A stretch of 64,000 nt of DNA, from the NCBI GenBank assembly GCA_001464815.1, contig LNDW01000015.1, forward strand, positions 486,185-550,184, read 5' to 3'. This stretch comes from Betaproteobacteria bacterium Ga0077527 (GTDB lineage Bacteria; Pseudomonadota; Gammaproteobacteria; Burkholderiales; SG8-41). Each line of letters begins with the position of its first letter. The stretch's first letter is position 1. Positions 14,339 to 24,056 of this stretch are shown here, piece by piece. Made by a program: the position numbers and the translations under genes. The notes under the pieces are model-generated. The model saw only the letters and a list, made by a program, of their open reading frames with translations, ran no database searches and had not been told where the DNA came from.

Positions 14339-15343
14339 GTGTCCCGGCAACTCTCCCTGTTCGAAGGCGGCCGCCCCGGCGCTGAACACGACGTGGAGAT
14401 CAGTCCCGCTGCGGCAGCGGCGGAGTGGCGGGAACTGGCCCGCCAACTGCCACGGGGCCTGCGGCTGGGCACCTCGTCATGGCATTTCCCCGGCTGGCGC
14501 GGCCTGGTGTGGGCCGACACGGCGGCACCCGGCGAACTGTCGCGCCACGGGCTTGGCGCCTATGCGCAACATCCTCTGCTCGGCACCGTGGGCATCGACC
14601 GTTCGTTCTACGCTCCATTGCCGGCCAGGCAGTACGCCGCCTACGCCGCTCAGGTGCCGGAGAATTTCCGCTTCGTGGTCAAGGCGCCGAGCCTGGTCAC
14701 CAGCCAATGGCTGCCGGGTGAAGACGGGTTTCGCGGCGGCAATAACCCGAAATTCATGGACCTCAGCTGGGCCATCGAGCAGTTCGTGACCCCGGCGCTG
14801 GAAGGACTCGGTGCCAAAGCCGGCCCGTTGCTGTTCCAGTTTCCGCCGCTGGGCCGAACCCTGACCCGGTCGCCCGAACGCTTCATCGCGCAACTGCAGG
14901 AATTCCTGTCAGGCCTGCCCCAAGGCCCGCACTACGCGGTGGAAGTGCGTGATGACCGGATCATCACCCGCCGCTTTTTTGCCTCGCTGAAGGAAGCCGG
15001 CGCCCGCTATTGTGTCGGTGTACATCCGCGGATGCCGGCGGTGGCGGTGCAGGCCGCGGCAATGTCGGGTTTTGGTCCCGGTCCGCTGCTGATCCGCTGG
15101 AATCTGAAGGCGGGTTACGGCTATGAGGAGGCACGCAACCGCTTCACCCCTTTCGACCAGCTGGTCGACGAGGATGTGGCAACACGGGAATCGATCGCCC
15201 AGCTGTGCATGGCCACGCTGTCCGCCGGGGAGGACTGCACGATCATCGTCAACAACAAGGCAGAGGGCTCGGCACCGCTTTCCGTGGTCAAGCTCGCCCA
15301 GGCGATTGTTGCCGCGGCCCGCAGCCGTGCGGCAGCGGGCTGA
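14339..15343 (+). CDS. DUF72 (YecE-like) family protein
   Basis: A 334-residue TIM-barrel-type DUF72 protein, a family of unknown biochemical function found across bacteria. The family start RLGTSSWHFPGW occurs near residue 41, with the internal ERFRFVVKAP-type segment (here ENFRFVVKAPS) and PLLFQFPPLGRTL later on. Translation starts at a GTG, giving MSRQLSLFEGG, a typical N-terminus of the longer versions of this family. It is convergent with the first msrA gene, with only six bases between the stops. Confidence 0.88.
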   Translation: MSRQLSLFEGGRPGAEHDVEISPAAAAAEWRELARQLPRGLRLGTSSWHFPGWRGLVWADTAAPGELSRHGLGAYAQHPLLGTVGIDRSFYAPLPARQYAAYAAQVPENFRFVVKAPSLVTSQWLPGEDGFRGGNNPKFMDLSWAIEQFVTPALEGLGAKAGPLLFQFPPLGRTLTRSPERFIAQLQEFLSGLPQGPHYAVEVRDDRIITRRFFASLKEAGARYCVGVHPRMPAVAVQAAAMSGFGPGPLLIRWNLKAGYGYEEARNRFTPFDQLVDEDVATRESIAQLCMATLSAGEDCTIIVNNKAEGSAPLSVVKLAQAIVAAARSRAAAG

Positions 15344-15349
15344 AGCGCG

Positions 15350-15898
15350 TCACCCTTTGAGGCGCGCGGCGAACTTCTGGCGGAACTTGGCAACCTTGGG
15401 CGCCACCACGAACTGGCAGTAGGGCTGCCGTGGGTTGTGCGCGAAATATTCCTGGTGGTAGTTCTCGGCCTTGAAGAATTTCGGTGCGGCAGTGACTTCG
15501 GTCACGATCGGCCGCGGGAACACCCGCGCTTCGGTCAGCCTGCGGATCGCACCTTCGGCGGCGGCCTTCTGCGCCTCGTCGTGGTAAAAAATCACCGAGC
15601 GGTACTGGGTGCCGATGTCATTGCCCTGGGCATTGAGCGTGGTCGGATCGTGGATCACGAAAAACACTTCGAGCAGGTCGGCATAAGCCAGCACCTTGGT
15701 GTCGAAGGTAATGCGCACCACTTCGGCATGGCCGGTGTCGCCGCCGCAGATGTCGTCGTAAGTCGGATTGTCGAGGTGGCCGCCGGCATAGCCGGATTCA
15801 ACCGACACCACGCCGGCGAGGCCGTCATAAACCGCCTCGAGGCACCAGAAACAGCCGCCACCCAGGGTGGCCACTTCGTATTGATCACTGGCGGTCAT
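15350..15898 (-). CDS. msrA: Peptide-methionine (S)-S-oxide reductase, cytosolic
   Basis: MsrA reduces methionine S-sulfoxide in proteins and free methionine. This 182-residue copy has the catalytic GGGCFWC motif near residues 14-20, the GYAGG block, the YDDIC-GDTGHAE-V segment and the YRSVIFYHDEAQ block. I start it at the ATG at 15898 because an AAGGAG ribosome-binding site lies seven bases upstream; a ten-codon longer version is possible. With no signal peptide it should be cytosolic, in contrast to the exported homologue encoded at 17070. Confidence 0.95.
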   Translation of the reverse strand: MTASDQYEVATLGGGCFWCLEAVYDGLAGVVSVESGYAGGHLDNPTYDDICGGDTGHAEVVRITFDTKVLAYADLLEVFFVIHDPTTLNAQGNDIGTQYRSVIFYHDEAQKAAAEGAIRRLTEARVFPRPIVTEVTAAPKFFKAENYHQEYFAHNPRQPYCQFVVAPKVAKFRQKFAARLKG

Positions 15899-15985
15899 TA
15901 CAAACTCCTTGGGCTGTTCGGTGATCACTCAGTCGTGCCAGCCATCCATTCCTGACAATATCCTGACAGGTGTTCATGCAGTGTT

Positions 15986-16981
15986 TCAACCGGCGCGGTG
16001 ATAGCCGGTGACCCGCTCGACCTCGTTGCGCGAACCGAGGATCACACCGACGCGCTGGTGCAGTTTTGTCGGCTGTACCTCAAGAATGCGCTGGGTGCCA
16101 TTGGTGGCGGCACCGCCGGCCTGTTCGACGATCATCGACATCGGATTGGCCTCGTACATCAGACGCAGGCGGCCTTCCTTGTGTTTGGCGTCCTGCGGAT
16201 ACATGAAAATGCCGCCGCGGGTGAGGATGCGGTAGACGTCGGCGACCATCGAGGCCACCCAGCGCATGTTGTAGTCCTTGCCCAGCGGGCCGGTCTTGCC
16301 GGCAAGGCATTCGTCGATGTACCGCGTCACCGCCGGACCCCAGTTGCGGCGGTTCGACATGTTGATCGCGAATTCGGCGGTATCGGCGGGAATCTCTATC
16401 TTCGGCTGGGTCAGGATCCAGCTGCCCATCTCGCGGTCGAGCGTGAAGCCGGCGACGCCATTGCCGACGGTTAGCACCAGGATGGTCGACGGGCCGTACA
16501 CCGCGAAGCCGGCGGCAACCTGCCTGCTGCCCGGCTGCAGGAAGGCCTGCTCCTCGGGGGTGACCCCCTCGGGACAGCGCAGCACCGAGAAGATGGTGCC
16601 GATCGAAACATTGACATCGATGTTGGAGGAGCCGTCGAGCGGATCCATCAGCAGCAGGAATTCGCCGCGCGGGTAGCGGTTCGGGATCTGGTGCGGGTGC
16701 TCCATTTCCTCGGAGGCCATCGCCGCGAGGTGGCCACCCCATTCATTGGCCTCAAGCAGCACTTCGTTGGAGATCACGTCGAGCTTTTTCTGCGCCTCGC
16801 CCTGCACGTTGTCACTGCCGGCGTTGCCCAGAATGCCGGTCAACGCGCCCTTGCTCACCGCATTGCTGATCGATTTGCAGGCCCGCGCCACGACTTCGAT
16901 CAGCAGCCGCAGTTCACCGGAAACGATGCCTTTTTCGCGCTGCTGTTCGACCAGATACTGGGTGAGTGTAATGCGACGCAT
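15986..16981 (-). CDS. fbp: Fructose-1,6-bisphosphatase class I
   Basis: This 331-residue enzyme hydrolyses fructose 1,6-bisphosphate to fructose 6-phosphate in gluconeogenesis and, in autotrophs, the Calvin cycle. Class I hallmarks are visible: the metal-binding [20 protein letters not shown] segment (near residues 115-134), GPSTILVLT, and the substrate-loop [16 protein letters not shown] near residues 275-290. The ATG at 16981 has a GGAG site upstream. It is divergent from the exported msrA gene with 88 bp between the starts, so promoters for both must lie there. No other Calvin-cycle enzyme is in the window except rpe. Confidence 0.97.
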   Translation of the reverse strand: MRRITLTQYLVEQQREKGIVSGELRLLIEVVARACKSISNAVSKGALTGILGNAGSDNVQGEAQKKLDVISNEVLLEANEWGGHLAAMASEEMEHPHQIPNRYPRGEFLLLMDPLDGSSNIDVNVSIGTIFSVLRCPEGVTPEEQAFLQPGSRQVAAGFAVYGPSTILVLTVGNGVAGFTLDREMGSWILTQPKIEIPADTAEFAINMSNRRNWGPAVTRYIDECLAGKTGPLGKDYNMRWVASMVADVYRILTRGGIFMYPQDAKHKEGRLRLMYEANPMSMIVEQAGGAATNGTQRILEVQPTKLHQRVGVILGSRNEVERVTGYHRAG

Positions 16982-17069
16982 GGAATCTCCACTAATGAGG
17001 GTCGCCGCCCGCTGGCCGGGCTGGCGAGGCGGCATTATCCGATATACTCGTTTGCTTCGGGAGAACCCC

Positions 17070-17708
17070 ATGATGTCCATGATTTTGAAGACGATTTTTC
17101 AGTCATTTTCGCCGCGTCTGGTGATCCTCGCGCTGGCCTGCCTGCCGCTTTTTGCCCAGGCCCAGGCCGGCAAGCCGGCGGCGGGTGCCGCGGTGGCGAC
17201 CTTCGGCGGCGGCTGTTTCTGGTGCGTCGAGGAGGCTTTCGACAAGGTGCCAGGCGTGATCGCCACGATCTCCGGCTACATGGGCGGCAAGACCAAGAAC
17301 CCGACCTACCAGCAGGTGTCCACCGGCACCACCGGCCACAACGAGGTGGTGCAGGTCACTTATGACCCGGCAAAAGTCAGTTACGCGCAACTGCTCGACA
17401 CCTTCTGGCGCAACATTGACCCGACCCAGGCCAATGGCCAGTTCTGCGACAGCGGCCCGCAGTACCGCAGCGAAATCTTTTTCCACGACGACGGCCAGCG
17501 CAAACTCGCCGAGGCCTCGAAAGCCGCGCTGCTGAAGAGCAAACCGTTCACCGGCGACATTCACACCCTGATCACACGTGCCGCCGAGTTTTATCCGGCC
17601 GAGGAATACCACCAGGACTACTACAAGAAAAATCCGGTGCGCTACAGCTACTACAAGTCCGGTTGCGGCCGTGAGGCAAGGCTCAGGGAAGTCTGGAAAA
17701 CCCGGTAA
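17070..17708 (+). CDS. msrA: Exported peptide-methionine (S)-S-oxide reductase MsrA
   Basis: A second MsrA of 212 residues with an N-terminal signal sequence (hydrophobic stretch about residues 15-30 ending LFAQAQA), so it probably repairs oxidised methionine in the periplasm. It has [12 protein letters not shown] at about residues 49-60, [19 protein letters not shown], and a C-terminal YKSGCGR cysteine that may be the resolving cysteine. The ATG at 17070 has a GGGAG ribosome-binding site. Having one cytosolic and one exported MsrA within 2 kb suggests duplication with relocation; the sequences are clearly diverged. Confidence 0.93.
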   Translation: MMSMILKTIFQSFSPRLVILALACLPLFAQAQAGKPAAGAAVATFGGGCFWCVEEAFDKVPGVIATISGYMGGKTKNPTYQQVSTGTTGHNEVVQVTYDPAKVSYAQLLDTFWRNIDPTQANGQFCDSGPQYRSEIFFHDDGQRKLAEASKAALLKSKPFTGDIHTLITRAAEFYPAEEYHQDYYKKNPVRYSYYKSGCGREARLREVWKTR

Positions 17709-17756
17709 CCGGCTGTTGCGCACACACTGGATTGGCAACAACCGGGCAGCAGCGGC

Positions 17757-18884
17757 ATGAGCCGCCGCCTGCTGCTGGCCGGCGGTGGCCACAGCCACAT
17801 CGAGGTGCTGCGGCGCTGGGCCCTGGCTCCGGAACCCGGCATCGAACTGGTGCTGCTCAGCCCCGACCGCCATGCCGCATATTCCGGCATGCTGCCCGGC
17901 CATATCGCCGGCCATTACAGCCACACCGACTGCCACATCGACCTCGATGCGCTGTGTGACGCCGCCGGCGCGACACGCATCGCCACCACCGTGGCCGGCC
18001 TCGACCCGCTCGCGCGCCGGGTGATCGCCGGGGACGGCTCAACGCAGGACTACGACTGGCTGGCGATCAATGTCGGCTCGACCCCGGCCACCGCCGGCAT
18101 TGCCGGCAGCGACCGCCACGGTATTGCGGTCAAGCCGGTGGCCCGTTTTCTGGCGCACTGGGAAGAATTGCGCGCCGCAGCCCTAAGCGCACCGCGTGCA
18201 CTGGAACTGGTGGTGGTCGGCAACGGCGCCGCCGGTGTTGAAGTGGTACTGGCGATGCAGCGGCGTATTGCCGGTGAAGGTGGCCGCGCGCACTTCACGC
18301 TGGTGGGCGACAGCCCTGAACTGCTGCCGGCGCATCCTGCCGCGGTGCGCCGGCGCTTTGCACAGAAGCTGAAGGATCGCGGCATCCGGTTGCGAATGGG
18401 ACTGCCGGTGATCCGTGCCAGCGCCGGCCTGCTGAAGTTCGCCGATGACAGCAGCCTGACGTTTGATGAAGTGCTGTGGATCACCGGCGCCGGCGCACCG
18501 GCATGGCCACGAACCAGCGGGCTGGAATGCGACGAACGCGGCTTCATCCGCATCGATGCCACGCTGCGCTCGCTGTCGCACCCGGAGGTGTTTGCCAGCG
18601 GTGATGTCGCCGGCATGGTCGATGCACCACGCCCCAAATCGGGCGTGTATGCCGTACGCCAGGGGCCGCCGCTGCATGACAACCTGCGCTGCGCGCTGCG
18701 CGGCGAACCGCTGCGTGAATACCGCCCGCAACGGCGGGCACTGGCGCTGATCAGCAGCAGTGACGGCTCTGCGGTCGCCTCATACGGACCGCTGTCCTGG
18801 CAGGGAGAATGGGTGTGGCGCTGGAAGGAGCGCATTGACCGCGGCTTCATGGCGCGATACCGCGGAAACTCGGACAAGAACTAA
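17757..18884 (+). CDS. FAD/NAD(P)-dependent oxidoreductase, SelD-N-terminal-like
   Basis: A 375-residue two-dinucleotide-fold flavoprotein related to type II NADH dehydrogenases. The FAD site begins LLLAGGGHSHIEVL (residues 5-18), the NAD(P) site is VVVGNGAAGVEVVLAM near residues 152-167, and the late FAD motif EVFASGDVAGM is near 279-289. This pattern, with GGGHSH and the -AYSGMLPGHIAGHY- segment, matches the oxidoreductase domain fused to the N-terminus of selenide-water dikinase (SelD) in some bacteria; here it stands alone and no selD is nearby. It starts about 50 bp after the exported msrA and is convergent with dadA (8 bp apart). Substrate unknown. Confidence 0.85.
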   Translation: MSRRLLLAGGGHSHIEVLRRWALAPEPGIELVLLSPDRHAAYSGMLPGHIAGHYSHTDCHIDLDALCDAAGATRIATTVAGLDPLARRVIAGDGSTQDYDWLAINVGSTPATAGIAGSDRHGIAVKPVARFLAHWEELRAAALSAPRALELVVVGNGAAGVEVVLAMQRRIAGEGGRAHFTLVGDSPELLPAHPAAVRRRFAQKLKDRGIRLRMGLPVIRASAGLLKFADDSSLTFDEVLWITGAGAPAWPRTSGLECDERGFIRIDATLRSLSHPEVFASGDVAGMVDAPRPKSGVYAVRQGPPLHDNLRCALRGEPLREYRPQRRALALISSSDGSAVASYGPLSWQGEWVWRWKERIDRGFMARYRGNSDKN

Positions 18885-18892
18885 AGACGCCT

Positions 18893-20146
18893 TCAGCGGC
18901 GCAGCGTGAATCCCTCAAGTGGCACCGCCGGCACGCGACCGGCAACCAGATCGGTGATGATGCGGCCGCAGCCCATCGCCAGCGTGAAACCCAGCGCGCC
19001 GTGGCCGGTGTTCAGCAGCAACTCGCGGTAGGGCGTGGCGCCGATCAGCGGTGTGCTCCACGGCGTTGCCGGACGCAGCCCGCACCACGGCTTGATCCGC
19101 GAAAAATCCGAGGCCTCGGGAAAACTTTCACGTACCTGATCGAGCAGCGTCGCGATGCGGCCCGGATCGATGCGGGTGTCAAAACCGGCGAGATCGGCCA
19201 TGCCGGCGACACGCAGCTCCTCGCCGAGGCGGGCATAAACAACCTTGCGCTTGAAATCGGTGATGCTGATGCGTGGCGCCGCGGCGTCATCGGCCACCGG
19301 CAGCGACAGGCTGTAACCCTTCAGCGGATACACCGGCAACTCGAGCCCCAGCGGACGCGCCAGTGCCGGGCTCTGCGTGCCCAGCGCCAGTACATAACGG
19401 TCGGCCTCGAGCACGCCGGCACTGGTCTCGATGCCGATGATGCGGCCACGCCAGTGCAGCAGCCGCATGATCTCGGTGCCGAGCAGGAAATTCACCGGTG
19501 AAGCGGCATCGCGCAACCGTTGTTCCAGCGCGGTGCAGAAGCGATAGCAGTCACCGGCATCCTCGCCCGGGGTATGGATGCCACCGACGATGCGGCTGCG
19601 CATATGCGCCAGCGCCGGCTCCAGCGCCACACACTGGCCGGCGTCCAGTGCTTCCTGCTCGCAACCCAGGCTGCGCTGGTAATCGAGCAGACGGCGCGCG
19701 GCATCGTAACTCGACTGCTCCGCGTGAACGATCAGCTTGCCGCTGCGCGCATAGCGAAAATCGATGTGCTCGGCCTCGACGGTCTCGCGCATCAATCCGC
19801 GGCTGTAAAAAGACAGCGCGAGCATGCGCCGCGTGGTGAGGTCACTTTGTGCCTGGGTGCAGGCCGCGACAAACTCGAGGCACCAGCGCCATTGCCGCCA
19901 GTCGAGTTTGGGTTCGAAGCGCAGCGGAGAATCACGGCGCAGCAGCCACGGCGGCAGTTTCGGCAGCACGCCGGGACCGGCGAGTGGCGCGACGTAGCTG
20001 TAGGACAGCTGGCCGCCGTTGGCGTAGCTGGTTTCCAGCGCAACGCCGTGGTTACGCTCGACCACTGTCACGTCATGGCCGTCGCGTGCCAGGTACCAGG
20101 CACTGGCGAGTCCGGCAACACCCGCACCCAGCACCAGGATTTTCAT
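18893..20146 (-). CDS. dadA: D-amino acid dehydrogenase small subunit
   Basis: A 417-residue FAD-dependent dehydrogenase of the DadA family, which oxidises D-amino acids (typically D-alanine) to 2-oxo acids and passes electrons to the respiratory chain at the inner membrane. The FAD motif GAGVAGLASAWYLA starts at residue 7, followed by ETSYANGGQLSYSY near residue 38 and the C-terminal NTGHGALGFTLAMG block, all typical of DadA. No alanine racemase (dadX) is adjacent. No clear ribosome-binding site precedes the ATG; the 24-base gap after tyrS is A/T rich. It is probably read through from tyrS. Confidence 0.93.
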   Translation of the reverse strand: MKILVLGAGVAGLASAWYLARDGHDVTVVERNHGVALETSYANGGQLSYSYVAPLAGPGVLPKLPPWLLRRDSPLRFEPKLDWRQWRWCLEFVAACTQAQSDLTTRRMLALSFYSRGLMRETVEAEHIDFRYARSGKLIVHAEQSSYDAARRLLDYQRSLGCEQEALDAGQCVALEPALAHMRSRIVGGIHTPGEDAGDCYRFCTALEQRLRDAASPVNFLLGTEIMRLLHWRGRIIGIETSAGVLEADRYVLALGTQSPALARPLGLELPVYPLKGYSLSLPVADDAAAPRISITDFKRKVVYARLGEELRVAGMADLAGFDTRIDPGRIATLLDQVRESFPEASDFSRIKPWCGLRPATPWSTPLIGATPYRELLLNTGHGALGFTLAMGCGRIITDLVAGRVPAVPLEGFTLRR

Positions 20147-20170
20147 AAATTATTTAATTAAAACAATAAC

Positions 20171-21370
20171 TTATGATACAACAACACGGGCGAACTTGCG
20201 TTTGCCGACCTGCAGCACAACGTTCGCGCCGGGCGCGAGCTTCAGCGACTTGTCACTGATTTTTTCGCCGTCCATCTTCACCCCGCCCTGCGCCAGCATG
20301 CGCAGCGCATCCGAAGTGCTCGGCGTGAGACCCGCCTGTTTCAGCACCGCCGCGATGGCGAGGCCATCCGCTTCGGCCTTCAATTGCACTTCCGGCAGAT
20401 CGGCGGGAATTTCATCGCGGCTGAATCGCGCCTCGAAATCGGCCAGCGCCTGCTGCGCGGCCGCGGCGCCATGGAAACGCGCGACGATTTCCTGGGCGAA
20501 CGTGACCTTGATGTCGCGCGGATTGCGGCCATCGGCGACATCCGCCTTCCACTGACGCAGGGTTTCCAGGGGCTCGAAGGACAGCAGCTCGATGTAACGC
20601 CACATCAGTTCATCGGACACCGACATCAGCTTGCCGAAGATTTCGTTCGGGGCTTCCTGGATGCCGACGTAATTGCCCAGCGACTTCGACATCTTGTTGA
20701 CGCCGTCGAGCCCCTCGAGCAGCGGCATGGTGAGGATGCACTGGGCCGGCTGGCCGTAATGTTTCTGCAGCTCGCGGCCCATCAGCAGGTTGAATTTCTG
20801 GTCGGTGCCGCCAAGCTCGATATCGGCCTTCAGCGCGACCGAGTCGTAGCCCTGCACCAGCGGGTAGAGGAATTCGTGGATCGCGATCGGCTGGTTGCCG
20901 CGGTAACGTTTGGAAAAATCATCACGCTCGAGCATCCGCGCCACGGTATGCGAGGCGGCGAGCTTGATCATGTCCGCCGAACTCATTTTGTCCATCCACG
21001 TCGAGTTGAACACCACCTCGGTGCGCGAACGGTCAAGGATCTTGAACACCTGCTCGGTGTAGGTCTTTGCGTTCGCCGCCACCGCCTCGCGGGTCAGCGG
21101 CGGCCGCGTCGCGTTCTTGCCGGTGGGATCGCCGATCATGCCGGTGAAGTCACCGATCAGGAACAGCACATGGTGGCCGAGTTCCTGGAACTGGCGCAGC
21201 TTGTTGATCAGCACGGTATGGCCGATGTGCAGGTCGGGCGCGGTCGGGTCGAAGCCGGCCTTCACCCGCAGTGGTTTGCCGGCCGCCAGTTTCTGGCGCA
21301 GTTCGGATTCGATCAGCAGTTCATCGCAGCCGCGACGGATGATTTCGATCTGGTGGTCGACAGCAGTCAT
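20171..21370 (-). CDS. tyrS: Tyrosyl-tRNA synthetase
   Basis: TyrRS charges tRNA-Tyr. This 399-residue class I synthetase has the HIGH motif at residues 48-51 (DLHIGHT), the KMSKS motif at 226-230, and a C-terminal S4 RNA-binding domain beginning near residue 333 ([16 protein letters not shown]). The tyrosine-binding region and length fit the TyrRS type common in proteobacteria other than E. coli TyrS. The ATG at 21370 is chosen because the family begins here; an upstream extension of 48 codons is in frame but not family-like. It is divergent from the M23 peptidase gene. Confidence 0.97.
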   Translation of the reverse strand: MTAVDHQIEIIRRGCDELLIESELRQKLAAGKPLRVKAGFDPTAPDLHIGHTVLINKLRQFQELGHHVLFLIGDFTGMIGDPTGKNATRPPLTREAVAANAKTYTEQVFKILDRSRTEVVFNSTWMDKMSSADMIKLAASHTVARMLERDDFSKRYRGNQPIAIHEFLYPLVQGYDSVALKADIELGGTDQKFNLLMGRELQKHYGQPAQCILTMPLLEGLDGVNKMSKSLGNYVGIQEAPNEIFGKLMSVSDELMWRYIELLSFEPLETLRQWKADVADGRNPRDIKVTFAQEIVARFHGAAAAQQALADFEARFSRDEIPADLPEVQLKAEADGLAIAAVLKQAGLTPSTSDALRMLAQGGVKMDGEKISDKSLKLAPGANVVLQVGKRKFARVVVS

Positions 21371-21568
21371 GGCAATCGGTGATTTTTCTCGAAAAACGGG
21401 CGAAATTCGCTGATAAATCAGGGGTAAACCGATGGGTAGCGGGTTTTCCGGGGAGGGGCTTTCTGTTAAGCTCCGCCCTGTCATCGAACGGTCATGACGA
21501 TGAACGCCCTGCATCAGCCAGTGCGTCTGGTCAGTCAGTAAATCCGTTTTAAATCAACGGGGAAATGC

Positions 21569-22894
21569 ATGTTTCAGGAGCCCTACGCGCGTATTGCGAT
21601 TCTAGCGCAAAAGCTCCGCGGTGATGCGCCGCGGCGAGCCGCATTTGTGCTCGCAGCCGTCGTGCTGCTGCCCTTTCTCGGCGTGATGACCGCTTTTGGC
21701 ATCGCGCCTGACACCGTCACCGACACCCTTGAACGCCAGACTGTGATCGAAACGGTCACGCTGCCGCAGTTGCCGGCCCCGGCCGAGTCGTCCGATCTCT
21801 ACTGGCGCGAAGCGCGTGTAGAGCGCGGCGATACCATCGCCTCGCTGCTGCAGCGGCTGCAGATCGAGGAAACCAGTGCCGCGCTGTTACTGGCGCACGC
21901 CAAAGAAACGCGGGCTCTGTACCGCCTGGTGCCGGGCCGTACCGTACGCGCCCAGACCACCGCCGCCGGGCAGCTGGTGGCACTGCGTTATCTCAACAAC
22001 GGCCAGCTGCTGAAAATCGACCGTGACAACCAGCAGCTCAAGGTCTGGGAAGGCCCGGCCGAGACCGAAGTCCGCGTTCACATGCGCTCCGGCGAGATCC
22101 GCTCCTCGCTGTTTGCCGCCACCGATGCAGCCGGCATGTCGGATGCGATAGCGGTGCAGATCGCCGAAGTGTTCTCCACCGACATTGATTTTCATCGCGA
22201 CCTGCGCCGCGGGGACCGCTTCTCAGCGGTCTACGAAGTGCATTACCACCTCGGCGAGCCGGTACGCACCGGCCGCCTGCTTTCCGCCGAATTCATCAAC
22301 AACGGCAAGACCTTCCAGGCTGCGTGGTTCCAGAACAGCGAGGGCGAAGGCGGCTACTACACCCTGGACGGCAAGAACATCCGCAAGGCTTTCCTGCGTT
22401 CACCACTCGAATTTTCGCGGGTGAGTTCGGGTTTCAGCACCGCACGCTTCCACCCCGTGCTGCAAACCTGGCGCGCGCACAAGGGCGTCGATTACGCCGC
22501 GCCAGTCGGTGCCAGGGTGAAGGCCACGGCCGACGGTATCGTCGAATTCGCCGGCCGCCAGGGCGCGTACGGCAACCTCGTTGTTCTGCGCCATCAGAAC
22601 CGCATCACCACCTGGTATGCCCATCTTTCCGGCTTCGCCAAAGGATTGCAGAAGGGCCGCCGCGTGGCGCAGGGGGAAATCGTCGGCTACGTCGGGGCCA
22701 CCGGCCTCGCCACCGGGCCGCATCTGCATTACGAATTCCGCATCAACGAGGTCCACCAGGACCCGCTGCGCGTCGCAATGCCGCCGGCCCCGCCGCTGGC
22801 GCCGCAGCACCGCGCGGCCTTCGACGAGGTTGTGCGTCCGCTCGCCGACCGCCTCGCCCTGCTGCGCGAAACCCCGACCTCACTCGCTCGCTGA
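21569..22894 (+). CDS. M23 family metallopeptidase, membrane-anchored
   Basis: A 441-residue peptidoglycan endopeptidase. One N-terminal transmembrane segment (about residues 25-47) anchors it; a LysM-like/OapA-type region follows (ERGDTIASLLQRL near 91). The LytM/M23 catalytic domain is C-terminal, with the zinc motif HKGVD (His304, Asp308) and HLH (His385, His387). These enzymes cut peptide cross-links in peptidoglycan. All zinc ligands are present, so it is predicted active rather than an amidase activator. A GGGGAAA site precedes the ATG. The next gene, anmK, recycles peptidoglycan sugar, so the pair forms a cell-wall turnover unit. Confidence 0.93.
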   Translation: MFQEPYARIAILAQKLRGDAPRRAAFVLAAVVLLPFLGVMTAFGIAPDTVTDTLERQTVIETVTLPQLPAPAESSDLYWREARVERGDTIASLLQRLQIEETSAALLLAHAKETRALYRLVPGRTVRAQTTAAGQLVALRYLNNGQLLKIDRDNQQLKVWEGPAETEVRVHMRSGEIRSSLFAATDAAGMSDAIAVQIAEVFSTDIDFHRDLRRGDRFSAVYEVHYHLGEPVRTGRLLSAEFINNGKTFQAAWFQNSEGEGGYYTLDGKNIRKAFLRSPLEFSRVSSGFSTARFHPVLQTWRAHKGVDYAAPVGARVKATADGIVEFAGRQGAYGNLVVLRHQNRITTWYAHLSGFAKGLQKGRRVAQGEIVGYVGATGLATGPHLHYEFRINEVHQDPLRVAMPPAPPLAPQHRAAFDEVVRPLADRLALLRETPTSLAR

Positions 22895-22905
22895 CCGCCG
22901 ACACC

Positions 22906-23994
22906 ATGCCCGGCCTGTTCATCGGCCTGATGTCGGGCACCAGCATGGACGGCATCGATGCCGTGCTGCTCGACGGCGGCCGGACTCCGCGGGTTCTGGG
23001 CCACGCCCACCAGCCCTTCCCGCCGCAGTTGCGCGATTCCCTGCTGGCGCTGAACTGCAGCGGCAGCGATGAACTGCATCGCGCGGCGCTGGCCGGCAAC
23101 GCGCTGGCCCTGGGTTATGCCACGGCGGTGCGCACCCTGCTTCAACTCACCCGGCACAACGCCGGCGACATCAGCGCCATCGGTTGCCACGGCCAGACCG
23201 TGCGCCACCAGCCGCAGGCCGGCTACACCATCCAGCTGGTCAACGCCGCCCTGCTCGCCGAGCTGTCCGGCATTCGCGTGGTCTGCGATTTCCGCAGCCG
23301 CGACATCGCCGCTGGTGGCGAGGGCGCGCCACTGGTGCCGGCCTTTCACCAGGCCGTTTTCGCTTCACCGCAGCAGTCACGCGCGGTGATCAACATCGGC
23401 GGCATCGCCAACATCACCTTTCTGCAGCAAAACGGTATCGTCAGCGGTTTCGACTGCGGCCCCGGCAATACATTGATGGACGGCTGGATAACCGAACACC
23501 GCAACGAGGCCTATGACCGCGGCGGCGCATGGGCGGCCAGCGGCCGCGTGCTGCCGGAGCTGGCGGAACGCCTGCTGGCCCACGAATTCTTCGGCCGGCT
23601 TCCGCCGAAAAGCACCGGGCGCGAAACCTTCAATCTGCAGTGGCTGCGCAGCACGCTGTCCGGAAGTGAAAAGCCGGCTGACGTACAGGCAACCTTGTGT
23701 GAAGTGACGGCCGCCGGCATTACACGCGCGGTCAATGAACACTGCGCTGAAGCAAGCGCGCTGTATCTGTGCGGCGGCGGTGCACGCAATGACTGGCTGC
23801 GTTCACGGCTTGTTACGCTGCTGCCGGGACGCGACATCGGGATCACCGACAGTCTGGGCATCGCCGCGGAAACGGTGGAAGCCGCGGCCTTTGCCTGGCT
23901 CGCGCAGTGCACGCTTGAAAACCGTCCCGGCAATCTGCCGGGGGTCACTGGTGCACGCGGCCCGCGTGTGCTCGGCGCCATCCACCCGGCCTGA
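22906..23994 (+). CDS. anmK: Anhydro-N-acetylmuramic acid kinase
   Basis: AnmK phosphorylates and opens 1,6-anhydro-MurNAc to MurNAc-6-phosphate, allowing reuse of peptidoglycan sugar. This 362-residue copy begins MPGLFIGLMSGTSMDGID, with the ATP-binding motif GTSMDGID at residues 11-18, and has the DFRSRDIAAGGEGAPLVPAFH segment around 130-150 and FDCGPGNTLMDGW near 184. It starts 11 bp after the M23 peptidase stop, so co-transcription is likely. A longer in-frame reading upstream overlaps the peptidase and is not used. Confidence 0.96.
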   Translation: MPGLFIGLMSGTSMDGIDAVLLDGGRTPRVLGHAHQPFPPQLRDSLLALNCSGSDELHRAALAGNALALGYATAVRTLLQLTRHNAGDISAIGCHGQTVRHQPQAGYTIQLVNAALLAELSGIRVVCDFRSRDIAAGGEGAPLVPAFHQAVFASPQQSRAVINIGGIANITFLQQNGIVSGFDCGPGNTLMDGWITEHRNEAYDRGGAWAASGRVLPELAERLLAHEFFGRLPPKSTGRETFNLQWLRSTLSGSEKPADVQATLCEVTAAGITRAVNEHCAEASALYLCGGGARNDWLRSRLVTLLPGRDIGITDSLGIAAETVEAAAFAWLAQCTLENRPGNLPGVTGARGPRVLGAIHPA

Positions 23995-24015
23995 TTTCGG
24001 CGGCCGCAAAAAACA

Positions 24016-24033
24016 CGGGGGCCGCAGCCCCCG
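24016..24033. terminator. Bidirectional terminator between anmK and erpA
   Basis: A perfect 7-base GC stem (CGGGGGC / GCCCCCG, loop CGCA) with an A run on the left (T run for the minus strand) lies between the convergent anmK and erpA genes. Confidence 0.8.
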
Positions 24034-24056
24034 TTGTCATTTGCCGTGGCGGACGA

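Noticed and set aside
14170..14385. 71-codon plus-strand frame after a TAGAAT hexamer
   Set aside because: Its C-terminal third is an Arg/Pro-rich shadow of the DUF72 gene, it has no ribosome-binding site, and the first part shows no domain.
16746..17069. 108-codon N-terminal extension of the exported msrA
   Set aside because: It is antisense to fbp, and the start at 17070 has a good ribosome-binding site and signal peptide.
22324..22905. 194-codon N-terminal extension of anmK
   Set aside because: It overlaps the M23 peptidase in another frame; AnmK homologues start at the ATG at 22906.
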